DNA from: Amphritea atlantica
Lineage (GTDB): Bacteria; Pseudomonadota; Gammaproteobacteria; Pseudomonadales; Balneatricaceae
Assembly (NCBI RefSeq): GCF_900111095.1
Contig: NZ_FOGB01000011.1
Location: forward strand, 1 to 64,000
DNA: 64,000 bases
Reading direction: 5' to 3'
The notes under the pieces were generated by a model. It did not search any database, had not been told where the DNA came from, and saw nothing but the letters and a program-made list of their open reading frames with translations. Within the stretch, counting starts at the first letter, position 1, and each line of letters starts with the position of its first letter. Of this stretch, positions 46,256 to 55,167 are shown one piece after another. The position numbers and the translations under genes were made by a program.

Positions 46256-47433
46256 AACATGGTCTCCCACACCGGTTGGGCAATGTCAGGGTGGGGCAAC
46301 TGACCGGTGACAAGGGTGTCGGCTTTGCTTGCTGGGGCAATATGCTGCTCATCCAGCAGGGTGAGAATCTGATCGCTGAGATCGGGTGCCAGCGCCAGTT
46401 TGGTTGGCCAACTGATGATACAGTTCCCGGCGGTCTGGGCAAAGGCAGAGTCCGGGCGGGTGAGAGATGACTGTTTGGGTTCTGCCCGGTTAATATGAAA
46501 GCTGGCCCAGCGCGGGTTTTTTAACTCGACCCAGGGGAGCAGTTCACGGATAAGTTTCTCGGCCTTTTGACACTGCTGTTCTGAGGAGAGCTTTATTCCG
46601 CTTTCCGCCAGATCTCCGCCCAGATACCACACATACTCGCCATGACTGGCGGGATGCGTGGTAATAGTGACCACTGGCTTACTGCCGCCACTGATGCAGT
46701 GGGCAAAGGTAGGCAGGTCTGATTGATGGCGTACCATGACCATATGCAGAGGTCTGCGCTGCATCTGTGGCTGTTGTATATTTAAGTGCTGCAAAAGTGC
46801 TTCAGTGCCTTCCCCGGCAGTGGTGATATAGCGTTGTGCTTCGATTCGCAGTTGGGGAAGTTGCAATGCCGTTACACCGCTATCTGCCAGTTCAAACTGA
46901 ATATCATTGGCGTTAATTTTGAGTATCCGCTGAGTATGGGGCCTGGCCAGTGCGTCAATGACCGTTGGCACGTCCAGCACAATCTCGTTGAGTCGATAGA
47001 GATTACCGCGAAAGTCTGGGTGGCTGAAGGCCTCAGGCCTTTGATCGGGCGAAACCGCGTCAACCCGGCCTTTCAGTGCTTTACTGGCAAAAAAGCTGGT
47101 CATTTTTGCCCCCAGCGAGGCCTTAGACCACATATAATGGGCCTCAGAGAGGATCTTTGCTGAACTCAGATCCAGCTCGCCGCAGCCTTCGATACAGGCG
47201 CGCCAGCGGGATGGCATATCGGCAATGCTGCTGGATGCCTGGGTCAGCACACCATTGAGCGCATATTTGGTGCCGCCATGGATGATTCCCTGAGAGCGTA
47301 CCGACTGTGCCCCACCAAGATCGGCGGTTTCCAGCAGGAGGGCATCATAACCCTGTTGTAGCACCCGGTTGAGCAGCCACAGGCCTGCAATACCACCGCC
47401 AAGAATAACCAGATCTGTCTTTATCGTTTGCAT
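46249..47433 (-). CDS. FAD-dependent oxidoreductase (DAO family)
   Basis: 394 residues. Rossmann FAD site DLVILGGGIAGLWLLNR at the N-terminus and the DAO-family RSQGIIHGGTKYALNGV block (residues about 47-63). It resembles glycerol-3-phosphate or malate dehydrogenase-like flavoproteins in layout, but a substrate cannot be named. It forms a coupled pair with the aldo/keto reductase. The pair is inserted between hldE and waaA and has no obvious LPS role. Confidence 0.82.
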   Translation of the reverse strand: MQTIKTDLVILGGGIAGLWLLNRVLQQGYDALLLETADLGGAQSVRSQGIIHGGTKYALNGVLTQASSSIADMPSRWRACIEGCGELDLSSAKILSEAHYMWSKASLGAKMTSFFASKALKGRVDAVSPDQRPEAFSHPDFRGNLYRLNEIVLDVPTVIDALARPHTQRILKINANDIQFELADSGVTALQLPQLRIEAQRYITTAGEGTEALLQHLNIQQPQMQRRPLHMVMVRHQSDLPTFAHCISGGSKPVVTITTHPASHGEYVWYLGGDLAESGIKLSSEQQCQKAEKLIRELLPWVELKNPRWASFHINRAEPKQSSLTRPDSAFAQTAGNCIISWPTKLALAPDLSDQILTLLDEQHIAPASKADTLVTGQLPHPDIAQPVWETMFC

Positions 47434-47529
47434 GAGCCGTTCCGCAACTTAACAGGGGTTATTATACCTTCGGTATCACAGGCTGATAATGGTAAACTGA
47501 TGTTTTCTGATTGGAATCCGTTTATTCCC

Positions 47530-48804
47530 ATGACCCGATTGCTCTATTCGCTGCTGTTTTACTGCCTGACACCGCTGATATTGCTGAAGCTATGGATGCG
47601 CGGACGTCAGAGTCCTGAATATCGTCATCGCTGGGGCGAACGGTTTGGTTTCATCCCCCGGTTAAGCGGGGAGCGACCGATCTGGATCCATGCGGTATCG
47701 TTTGGTGAAACCATGGCCATCATTCCGCTGGTGGACAAGCTTCTGGCTGAACATCCGCAGATACCGGTGTTTATCACCAGTATGACGCCAACGGGTAGTG
47801 CCCGGGTACAGACTCATTTTGGTGACCGCGTTGGACATGCCTACTGCCCTTATGATCTTCCCTGTGCCCTCAGCCGTTTCCACCGGCGTGTCAGGCCCCG
47901 CAGTTGTGTCATCGTTGAGACGGAGCTCTGGCCCAACCTGATTCACAGTTGTGCTAAGCGCGGGATTCCGGTTGTGGTCACCAATGCCCGCTTGTCAGCC
48001 CGGTCTGCCGAAGGCTATCAGCGCTTCAACTGGCTGACCCGGCTGATGTTGAGTGAGGTCAGCCGTATCGCCGTGCAAAACCGGGACGATGGTGAACGTT
48101 TTATCTCGCTGGGATTTGCGCTGGATAAGCTGCAGGTGACCGGTAGCATCAAGTTTGATATTGATACTCCCGCAGGGGCGAACGAGGAAGCCGCAAAGTT
48201 GCGTCATGCCTGGGGGAGTACTCGCCCGGTTATCATCGCGGCCAGTACTCATGATAATGAAGAGACGCAGCTGCTCGAGGTTTATCGTAATCTGAAGTCC
48301 CGCTATCACACTCTGTTATTGATACTGGTGCCCCGCCATCCGGAGCGTTTCCTGACGATCTACGATCAGAGTGTCAAAGCGGGTTTGCGCACCTGTCGAC
48401 GCAGTGTTTCTCCCGCTCCCGCGCCTGATTGCGAAGTCTATCTGGGGGATACGATGGGTGAGCTGATGACGCTGTATAGCGCGGCCGATATCGCTTTTGT
48501 CGGCGGTAGTCTGATCGAAAGAGGGGGGCACAACCCGCTGGAGCCGGCGGTGTTAGGTAAGCCGGTGCTGATGGGCCCCCATGTGTATAACTTTCATCAG
48601 ATAGTCGCGACGATGGAGCAGGAGCTGGCGCTACAGGTTGTCAGTGATGCTGAAGAACTGCAGCGAGCCCTGGCTGAGCTACTGGATCACCCGGAACAGG
48701 CCCGGGCGATGGGTATTCGCGGGCGCACCTGCATCGAGTCAAATCGGGGGGCACTGGATCAGCAACTGACACTGGTGAAACAGATGGCTGGCATTCAGTC
48801 ATAA
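47530..48804 (+). CDS. waaA: 3-deoxy-D-manno-octulosonic acid (Kdo) transferase
   Basis: 424 residues from ATG 47530. GT30 enzyme of the inner membrane that adds Kdo to lipid IVA. N-terminal anchor RLLYSLLFYCLTPLILLKLW; WIHAVSFGETMAIIPLV contains the catalytic Glu; FITSMTPTGS, VETELWPNLI and FVGGSLIERGGHNPLEPA complete the family pattern. The frame is open to 47428, but the family starts as at 47530 and GGAATC lies upstream. Divergent from the flavoprotein gene. Confidence 0.95.
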   Translation: MTRLLYSLLFYCLTPLILLKLWMRGRQSPEYRHRWGERFGFIPRLSGERPIWIHAVSFGETMAIIPLVDKLLAEHPQIPVFITSMTPTGSARVQTHFGDRVGHAYCPYDLPCALSRFHRRVRPRSCVIVETELWPNLIHSCAKRGIPVVVTNARLSARSAEGYQRFNWLTRLMLSEVSRIAVQNRDDGERFISLGFALDKLQVTGSIKFDIDTPAGANEEAAKLRHAWGSTRPVIIAASTHDNEETQLLEVYRNLKSRYHTLLLILVPRHPERFLTIYDQSVKAGLRTCRRSVSPAPAPDCEVYLGDTMGELMTLYSAADIAFVGGSLIERGGHNPLEPAVLGKPVLMGPHVYNFHQIVATMEQELALQVVSDAEELQRALAELLDHPEQARAMGIRGRTCIESNRGALDQQLTLVKQMAGIQS

Positions 48805-48862
48805 CTCCCCGGTTTTATTCTGTGGTTGTCTCTTCAGTCGCTGGTTATTAAGAACTTATCTA

Positions 48863-49423
48863 TTAAGAGCTTAGCTGCCGGTCCATCTCTTCGCAGAGCC
48901 AGTGTCCGATAAATATATGCGCTTCCTGAATCCGGGCGGTCTCGGTACTCGGTGCTTTTATCAGGTGATCCGCAATGGCATCTAACTTACCGCCACTCTC
49001 TCCGGTCCAGGCCCAACAGGTTGCACCGATCTGTTGTGCAGCTTCAATGGCGTTGATCACATTGGCGCTGTTGCCTGAGGTGGATAGCCCGATGACCAGA
49101 TCCTCAGGGCGACACAGTGCCTCGATCTGTCGGGTAAACACCGAATCAAAACTGTAATCGTTGGAGTGGGCGGTCAGAATTGAGCTGTCTACCGTTAATG
49201 CAATAGCAGGTAGTGCCCGGCGTTCCGCTTTATAACGAACCACAAACTCAGCAGCAAGATGCTGACTATCCGCTGCGCTGCCACCGTTGCCGAGAAATAA
49301 CAGTTTGCCACCATTAGTAAAGGTAGCTGAAATCTGGTTGGCCAGTTTCTCAACATCGGCCTGAATCTCTGGCAGGCGGTTGAAGGTTTGCAGATGGCGT
49401 TGTCGTGCGCTTTCAAATGACAT
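48863..49423 (-). CDS. gmhA: Sedoheptulose-7-phosphate isomerase
   Basis: 186 residues. SIS-domain enzyme making D-glycero-D-manno-heptose-7-phosphate, the first step to ADP-heptose. GNGGSAADSQHLAAEFVVRY and STSGNSANVINAI are the SIS phosphate and catalytic motifs; EAHIFIGHWLCEEM near the end is a GmhA signature with the His ligand. AAGGA ribosome site. Supplies the substrate of the hldE product encoded 3.4 kb away. DiaA paralogues are similar, but the LPS context favours gmhA. Confidence 0.85.
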   Translation of the reverse strand: MSFESARQRHLQTFNRLPEIQADVEKLANQISATFTNGGKLLFLGNGGSAADSQHLAAEFVVRYKAERRALPAIALTVDSSILTAHSNDYSFDSVFTRQIEALCRPEDLVIGLSTSGNSANVINAIEAAQQIGATCWAWTGESGGKLDAIADHLIKAPSTETARIQEAHIFIGHWLCEEMDRQLSS

Positions 49424-49436
49424 CGGTTATTTATCC

Positions 49437-49754
49437 TTACAGATCAAAGTTGAACGGTTCGCCAGCCTGTTCAGAGAGAATCTCCTGCAGCACTCCATTC
49501 AATGGTGCCCCATCACTGTCGCGGACCCAGGTTTTACCATCAAAGTCGAAGTGAAAACCGCCGCTGCGGGCCGCCAGCCAGAGCTGTTTAACCGGGGTCT
49601 GGCGGGTAAGGATGACCTGACTTTTGTTTTCACAGATCACTGTCAGTACACCGCCGTTATTGATAACGTCGAGATCGGTTTCCGCCTCGTCCAGGACCTC
49701 CTCAATCTGCTCCAGGGTGTTATCAACGCGTTGATTAAATTCAGATTCGTTCAT
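49437..49754 (-). CDS. cyaY: Iron-sulfur assembly protein CyaY (frataxin)
   Basis: 105 residues from ATG 49754 (the longer frame has no family support). Acidic helix MNESEFNQRVDNTLEQIEEV, then sheet motifs DVINNGGVLTVICENK, ILTRQTPVKQLWLAARSGGF and HFDFDGKTWVRDSDG. It binds iron and modulates IscS-driven Fe-S assembly. Divergent from lptM, as in E. coli. Followed on the same strand by gmhA (13 bases). Confidence 0.93.
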   Translation of the reverse strand: MNESEFNQRVDNTLEQIEEVLDEAETDLDVINNGGVLTVICENKSQVILTRQTPVKQLWLAARSGGFHFDFDGKTWVRDSDGAPLNGVLQEILSEQAGEPFNFDL

Positions 49755-49836
49755 TGTCGTACTCACAGGCGGAAAATTATTGTTAGCTGAGAGTATATAG
49801 CAGTTTGTGCAGGTACTCATCATGGCAACGGCGCTG

Positions 49837-49842
49837 TATAAT
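49837..49842 (+). promoter_or_regulatory. Probable -10 of lptM-lysA-dapF
   Basis: TATAAT, 34 bases before the GTG start of lptM. The -35 is not clear. Confidence 0.5.
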
Positions 49843-49875
49843 CGGACGATTAACTTAATATCGGGAATAAACGTC

Positions 49876-49995
49876 GTGAAAGCCTGTTGGATAGCTATTT
49901 TTTTCAGTGTGCTGTTGATCAGCGGTTGTGGGCAGAAAGGTAGTCTCTACCTGCCCGATGAGGCGCCGGAACAAACGCAGCAACAGTCTCAGTAG
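49876..49995 (+). CDS. lptM: LPS-assembly lipoprotein LptM (YifL)
   Basis: 39 residues from GTG 49876, with GGGA upstream. Lipobox LISGC at residues 14-18, then GQKGSLYLPDEAPEQTQQQS, the LptM signature GxKGxLYLP. In E. coli it helps LptD mature and pairs with the BAM complex. The longer frame (start 49807) begins upstream of the -10 box and is rejected. First gene of the lysA-dapF-xerC block. Confidence 0.88.
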   Translation: MKACWIAIFFSVLLISGCGQKGSLYLPDEAPEQTQQQSQ

Positions 49996-50072
49996 CATCC
50001 AGTTTAGTTGCTGTTGAACTCACCGGCTCAGCACTCCTGAGCAGTAACCCTATTGGATACAGAAAGAAGACA

Positions 50073-51323
50073 ATGGATAATTTTCAATACCTGAATGGCC
50101 GTCTCTGCGCTGAAGAAGTTCCGGTTAGCCGGATCGCAGAAGAGTTTGGCACACCGACCTATATCTATTCCCGTGATGCCCTGGAACGCGCTTATCTCGA
50201 TTACGCTCAGGCGCTGGAAGGCCGTGATGCGCTGGTCTGTTATGCGGTAAAAGCGAACTCAAACATCGGTGTGCTGAATGTGCTGGCCCGTCTGGGGGCA
50301 GGCTTCGATATTGTCTCCCTGGGTGAACTCGAGCGGGTTATCAAGGCGGGCGGTGATCCGGCGAAGGTCGTGTTTTCCGGTGTGGCAAAGCGTGAAGATG
50401 AGATGCGTCGTGCGCTGGAACTGGGTATTCACTGCTTCAATGTTGAGTCAGAAGCAGAACTGGAACGCCTGAACAAGGTTGCCAGTGAACTGGATAAAGT
50501 GGCTGCGATCTCCCTGCGGGTGAACCCTGATGTGGATGCCGGGACTCACCCCTATATCTCCACCGGACTTAAGGATAATAAGTTTGGTGTTGCTATCGAT
50601 GATGCAGTACGTATCTATCGCTATGCCCATAGCCTGAGTCATCTTGATGTTCAGGGGGTGGATTGTCATATCGGTTCTCAACTGACAGAGATCGCCCCAT
50701 TCCTGGATGCTCTGGACCGTTTGCTGCTGTTGATTGATACGCTGGCAGAGCAGGGTATCACTATTAAACATCTGGATCTGGGTGGCGGATTAGGGGTTTG
50801 TTATACCGATGAGGTGCCGCCTTCTCCGCAGGAATATATCGGGGCGGTGATCGATAAACTGGGTGATCGCCCGCTAAAACTGATCTTTGAGCCGGGCCGT
50901 TCCATTGCCGCGAATGCTGGTATTCTGATCACTAAGGTTGAATTTCTGAAGTGCACCGAACACAAGAACTTTGCCATCATCGATGGTGCCATGAATGATC
51001 TTATCCGTCCGGCGCTTTACAGCGCTTATATGGAGATTATTCCGGTGGATATTCGCGAAGAGGGCGAAGCCCGTTGTTTCGATCTGGTGGGCCCGGTATG
51101 CGAATCAAGTGACTTTCTGGGTAAAGACCGGCAGCTGAACATTGAGGCGGGTGACCTGCTGGCCGTCTGCTCTGCGGGTGCTTATGGCTTTGGCATGAGT
51201 TCTAATTACAATGCCCGGAACCGTGCAGCAGAGGTGATGGTGGATGATAACCAGGTGCATCTGATTCGCAAGCGCGAAACTATTGCAGATCAGCTGCGGG
51301 GTGAAGCTATTTTACCGGGGTGA
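50073..51323 (+). CDS. lysA: Diaminopimelate decarboxylase
   Basis: 416 residues. PLP enzyme of the fold III group making lysine from meso-diaminopimelate. PLP Lys60 in VCYAVKANSNIGVL, DCHIGSQLTE (His), LDLGGGLGVCYTDE, EPGRSIAANAG, then CESSDFLGKDR and GAYGFGMSSNYNARNRAAE for substrate carboxylate and the active-site Cys. RBS AGAAGA. Followed by dapF after 119 bases. Confidence 0.97.
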   Translation: MDNFQYLNGRLCAEEVPVSRIAEEFGTPTYIYSRDALERAYLDYAQALEGRDALVCYAVKANSNIGVLNVLARLGAGFDIVSLGELERVIKAGGDPAKVVFSGVAKREDEMRRALELGIHCFNVESEAELERLNKVASELDKVAAISLRVNPDVDAGTHPYISTGLKDNKFGVAIDDAVRIYRYAHSLSHLDVQGVDCHIGSQLTEIAPFLDALDRLLLLIDTLAEQGITIKHLDLGGGLGVCYTDEVPPSPQEYIGAVIDKLGDRPLKLIFEPGRSIAANAGILITKVEFLKCTEHKNFAIIDGAMNDLIRPALYSAYMEIIPVDIREEGEARCFDLVGPVCESSDFLGKDRQLNIEAGDLLAVCSAGAYGFGMSSNYNARNRAAEVMVDDNQVHLIRKRETIADQLRGEAILPG

Positions 51324-51442
51324 AGACTGGCGTTAAGATTCTGGTTAAGCGATCGGATAAGATGATTAGCTAAACAAGCGTTACGCATAAGCCCATAGAA
51401 AAGGCAAAACACTGTCCGAACAGTGCGCCTGAAGAGATAACT

Positions 51443-52273
51443 ATGTTAGTTAGATTTACTAAAATGCATGGCCTTGGCAATGACTTTCTGGTGCTGGATA
51501 CCGTGACTCAGAAGGTAAAGGTTAATTCTGCGATTGTATCGCGTTTGGCGGACCGCAACTTTGGTGTGGGCTTTGATCAGATGCTGATTGTTGAGCCGCC
51601 AACCAATCCTGATATGGATTTTCGTTACCGGATTTTCAATGCCGATGGCAGTGAGGTGGAGCACTGCGGTAATGGTGCCCGTTGCTTCGCTAAATTCGTT
51701 CGTGATAAGCGCCTGACAGCCAAAGAGACCATCGCGGTTGAAACCCAGAAAGGGCCGATCTACCTGACAATCAATGAAGATCGTCAGGTGATAGTGGATA
51801 TGGGGGTGCCGGTTCTGGAGCCTCAGCAGATCCCCTTTAGTGCCGATCATCAGGCGGCCACTTACCCGATCGATGTGGCGGGACAAACGGTTCAGATCAG
51901 CGCTGTATCGATGGGTAATCCCCATGGTGTGCTGGTGGTTGATGCCGTTGACAAAGCACCGGTTGAGGCCTGGGGGCCGGTTCTGGAGTCCCACTCCAAG
52001 TTTCCGGCTAAGGCTAACATCGGCTTTATGGAGATAGTCAGCGGCGCTGAGATCCGCTTGCGTGTATATGAACGGGGTGCGGGTGAAACCAAAGCCTGTG
52101 GCACTGGTGCCTGTGCGGCGGTTGTCGCTGGTCGGTTGCGCGGGTTGTTGGATGATAAAGTGACAGTTCACCTGCCTGGTGGCACACTGCTGATTGAGTG
52201 GGCTGGTGCAGGAGAACCTCTGATTATGACCGGGCCGGCCACGACTGTGTATGAGGGGCAGATTTTTATATGA
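51443..52273 (+). CDS. dapF: Diaminopimelate epimerase
   Basis: 276 residues. Converts LL- to meso-diaminopimelate for lysine and peptidoglycan. Catalytic cysteine pair: C75 in [10 protein letters not shown] and C219 in [21 protein letters not shown] at the N-terminus. Overlaps the DUF484 gene by four bases, so this forms a tight operon with xerC and yigB. Confidence 0.97.
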   Translation: MLVRFTKMHGLGNDFLVLDTVTQKVKVNSAIVSRLADRNFGVGFDQMLIVEPPTNPDMDFRYRIFNADGSEVEHCGNGARCFAKFVRDKRLTAKETIAVETQKGPIYLTINEDRQVIVDMGVPVLEPQQIPFSADHQAATYPIDVAGQTVQISAVSMGNPHGVLVVDAVDKAPVEAWGPVLESHSKFPAKANIGFMEIVSGAEIRLRVYERGAGETKACGTGACAAVVAGRLRGLLDDKVTVHLPGGTLLIEWAGAGEPLIMTGPATTVYEGQIFI

Positions 52274-52956
52274 GCGAGAATAAACCGGCAGAGATCAGCG
52301 CTGAGCAGGTGGCTGAATATCTGCAACAGCATCCGGACTTTTTCAGCGGTAACGAGTATCTGCTGGAGCAACTGTATGTACCGCACCAACGGGGTACGAC
52401 GGTCTCTCTGGTGGAACGTCAGACCAGTCTGCTGCGTCAGAAAAATCGCGAGCTGCATGATTATCTGGGCGATATGATCGGTGTTGCCCGGGAAAATGAT
52501 ATCCAGTTCAGTAAAACCAAGAAGATGATTCTGGCGCTGATGGATGCGGAAACTCTTGACGATGTGGCGGTGGCTATCGATGAAAGCCTGTGTCAGGATT
52601 TTAATAGTGATACCACCGCTCTGGTGCTGTTCAGTGAGCAGCCGGAAGAGCAGAATAATCTGCGCTTAATGCCCCGCAGCGAAGCTTCGGCTATTGATGT
52701 ACTGGTGGATCAGTCGCAGACCCGTTGCGGCAGTCTGACCGAACTGCAAAATCAGTTTATGTTCCGCGAACAGGCCTTTAAGGTGAAGTCTGCTGCAGCA
52801 GTGCCGCTGGTGAAGGGCGAAACCCTGGGGCTGTTAGCGATAGGCAGCTTTGATGCGAGCTATTTTCAGAGTAATCAGGGCACATTGTTCCTCGATTATA
52901 TTGGTCAGGCGGTGAGCCGGGTGGTCTCGCCACTGCTGCAGGGTCGCAAGGTCTGA
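52270..52956 (+). CDS. DUF484 (YigA-type) protein
   Basis: 228 residues. N-terminal motif [21 protein letters not shown] plus a GAF-like C-terminal domain (about 80-225). Conserved between dapF and xerC in gammaproteobacteria; its role is unknown, suspected regulatory. The stop is followed by xerC after three bases. Confidence 0.88.
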   Translation: MSENKPAEISAEQVAEYLQQHPDFFSGNEYLLEQLYVPHQRGTTVSLVERQTSLLRQKNRELHDYLGDMIGVARENDIQFSKTKKMILALMDAETLDDVAVAIDESLCQDFNSDTTALVLFSEQPEEQNNLRLMPRSEASAIDVLVDQSQTRCGSLTELQNQFMFREQAFKVKSAAAVPLVKGETLGLLAIGSFDASYFQSNQGTLFLDYIGQAVSRVVSPLLQGRKV

Positions 52957-52959
52957 TCA

Positions 52960-53907
52960 ATGAGCTCAGGTAACGCTGCACTGGATGGGTTTTATACCTA
53001 TCTGAGTAGCGAACGGCAGTATTCGCGCCATACCCTTAGTAACTACCAGCGAGATCTGGGCCGTCTGCAGGATTATCTGCAACACAGTACGCTGTTTCCC
53101 GACGGCCGCGTGGACTGGGCCCGGATTGAGCCAAAGCATATCCGTAATTTTATTGCCTGGGTGCACCGTGAGGGGCTGGGGGGCAAAAGTATTCAGCGAT
53201 TACTCTCTGCCATCCGCAGCTTTTATAAATACCTTCACCGGGAAGGGCTGGTGCAGCAGAACCCTGCGCTGGGTATTCAGGCACCGAAGAGTCCCCGTCG
53301 TTTACCGCAGACGCTTGATGTTGATCAACTGAATCAGTTGCTGGAGAGTGACGACGATGAAACCGATCCTCTGGCATGTCGCGATCAGGCGATGCTTGAA
53401 CTGATCTACTCCTCAGGTCTGCGTTTATCAGAGCTGGTCAGTCTGGATCTGCACAGCATAGACTGGCAGGATGCCAGCCTGAGGGTGGTTGGTAAAGGTG
53501 CCAAAGAGCGGTTGTTGCCAATTGGCCGTAAGGCGATGCAGGCACTGGACCGCTGGCTCGATCTTCGCGATAGTATGGCCCGACCGGAAGAGATGGCACT
53601 GTTTGTCAGTAAACGCGGCAGCCGTATCAGCGGTCGCAGCGTGCAGCTGCGGATCGATCGCCGCGCCAGAATGCAGCACACACAGGGCAAGGTTTATCCA
53701 CACCGTCTGCGGCATTCGTTTGCCAGCCATATGCTGGAATCCAGTGGTGATCTTCGCGCGGTGCAGGAACTGCTGGGACACTCGGATATCTCCACCACTC
53801 AGATCTATACCCACCTTGATTTCAGGCATCTGATGGATGTGTACGATAAAGCTCATCCCCGGGCCCACAAACAGTCACCAAAGAAGGCCAGTAATGACGA
53901 TGATTAA
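52960..53907 (+). CDS. xerC: Tyrosine recombinase XerC
   Basis: 315 residues. With XerD it resolves chromosome dimers at dif. N-terminal SAM-like domain (1-100), catalytic domain with Arg in YSSGLRLSELVSLD, the HRLRHSFASHMLESSGD box (His-x-x-Arg) and HSD with catalytic Tyr283 in TTQIYTHLDF. Conserved position; the stop overlaps the start region of the HAD gene. Confidence 0.96.
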   Translation: MSSGNAALDGFYTYLSSERQYSRHTLSNYQRDLGRLQDYLQHSTLFPDGRVDWARIEPKHIRNFIAWVHREGLGGKSIQRLLSAIRSFYKYLHREGLVQQNPALGIQAPKSPRRLPQTLDVDQLNQLLESDDDETDPLACRDQAMLELIYSSGLRLSELVSLDLHSIDWQDASLRVVGKGAKERLLPIGRKAMQALDRWLDLRDSMARPEEMALFVSKRGSRISGRSVQLRIDRRARMQHTQGKVYPHRLRHSFASHMLESSGDLRAVQELLGHSDISTTQIYTHLDFRHLMDVYDKAHPRAHKQSPKKASNDDD

Positions 53908-54625
53908 ATGTATTACCTTCGATCTCGACGATACCCTCTGGGCGGTTGACCCGGTTATCGTCGAAGCAAACAAGACGTTATATCGCTGGCTCAGTGAAAA
54001 TGCCGGACTATTTGTGAAATGTTATCAGTTACGGGATTTTGATCATCTGAAAAAAAAGGCGCTACAGCGTTTTCCTGATATCGGCCATAGCGTTACCCTG
54101 ATTCGGTTGAAGCAACTGGAGATCGGGCTTGAAGATGCCGGCTATTCCCATGATCAGGCGGTGGCATTGTCCCGGCAGGCGTTCGAAGTGTTTATCGAAG
54201 CGCGCAATCAGGTTGAGTTGTTCGAACATGCGCGGGCGATGCTGGAACAGTTACAGCGGGCGGGATATCTGATCGGGGCGCTAAGTAATGGTAATGCCGA
54301 TGTGCGCCGGGTAGGTCTGGGCGATCTGTTTGACTTTGCCCTTAACGCTGATGGTGTTGGTAAGGAAAAACCTCACCCATTAATGTTTCAACAGATGCTG
54401 CATCAGCATCAGCTGCGGCCTGAACAGGTGATCCATATTGGCGACAATCCCCATCACGATATTGTGGGGGCGAAAAATGCCGGGCTCTGGACCATCTGGG
54501 TCAACCGGGATCAGCAAGAGTGGCCAGAGGGTGATCCGGCTGACCGCAGTGTCATCTGCCTGAGCGAAATTCCGGATAAAGTGGCTGAAATTGCCGCACT
54601 TGCAGCCCATCGGGCAACCCTTTAG
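53894..54625 (+). CDS. yigB: HAD-family phosphatase (YigB type)
   Basis: About 243 residues. Catalytic Asp in ITFDLDDTLWAVD (DxDxT), Ser/Thr in GALSNGNADV, Lys in GVGKEKPHPLMF and GDNPHHDIVGAKNAG acidic pair. A likely 5-amino-6-(5-phosphoribitylamino)uracil phosphatase or related enzyme, by analogy with YigB. ATG 53894 or 53900, both inside the xerC tail, with GAAGG just upstream. Confidence 0.9.
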   Translation: MTMIKCITFDLDDTLWAVDPVIVEANKTLYRWLSENAGLFVKCYQLRDFDHLKKKALQRFPDIGHSVTLIRLKQLEIGLEDAGYSHDQAVALSRQAFEVFIEARNQVELFEHARAMLEQLQRAGYLIGALSNGNADVRRVGLGDLFDFALNADGVGKEKPHPLMFQQMLHQHQLRPEQVIHIGDNPHHDIVGAKNAGLWTIWVNRDQQEWPEGDPADRSVICLSEIPDKVAEIAALAAHRATL

Positions 54626-54633
54626 GTACGTCA

Positions 54634-55167
54634 ATGACAGAGCAATCTCCTGCCACTGCAACGCCGCAGAATCAGATTAACCTGAGTTACAACTCTGTTG
54701 AGGACCGGATTCTGATCCGCGCCTGCGAAAACGGTAAAGAGTACCGGGCCTGGTGGACCCGAAGGTTAGCGTTGCGTCTTTTTAAGTTGTTTCAGGAACA
54801 CCGTTTTCCCACTGAGAACAGTGCCAGCCATCTGCAACCGGAGCAGCAGCAGAGTTTAGGCGATATAGAAAAGCATGGAGCCGTTCAGCAGGCTGATTTT
54901 TCCACACCGTTCCAGGATGACGCCGAGCATTTTCCATTAGGAGAGAACGGTATTCTGGTACAGCGGGTGGATATTAAAACCGAGGGTAAAATTGTCCGCT
55001 TCGTTATGCTACCTGCTGAAGGGGAGGGGATGACTCTGTCATTACCCCCCGGCCAGCGCTACTCATTCGAACATATGCTGCAACAGGTGATGGTGGCTGC
55101 TGAGTGGATAGAAGCTAAGCCCGATGATCGGGCTGGTGTGCCCCATAAACCGATTCAGGCTCACTGA
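54634..55167 (+). CDS. Conserved hypothetical protein
   Basis: 177 residues, cytoplasmic, without membrane or signal segments. It contains YNSVEDRILIRACENGKEYR then WWTRRLALRLFKLFQ, an alpha/beta composition, and a C-terminal QRYSFEHMLQQVMVAAEWIE. I do not recognise the family. Starts eight bases after the HAD gene stop, so part of that operon. Its last 53 bases overlap the convergent EamA gene. Confidence 0.7.
   Translation: MTEQSPATATPQNQINLSYNSVEDRILIRACENGKEYRAWWTRRLALRLFKLFQEHRFPTENSASHLQPEQQQSLGDIEKHGAVQQADFSTPFQDDAEHFPLGENGILVQRVDIKTEGKIVRFVMLPAEGEGMTLSLPPGQRYSFEHMLQQVMVAAEWIEAKPDDRAGVPHKPIQAH

Noticed and set aside
51446-52171. A 241-codon minus-strand frame inside dapF
   Set aside because: Antisense shadow of dapF with unlikely composition.
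52960-53907. xerC as a mobile-element integrase
   Set aside because: Its neighbours (dapF, DUF484, yigB) and sequence are those of chromosomal XerC; no attachment site or cargo follows.
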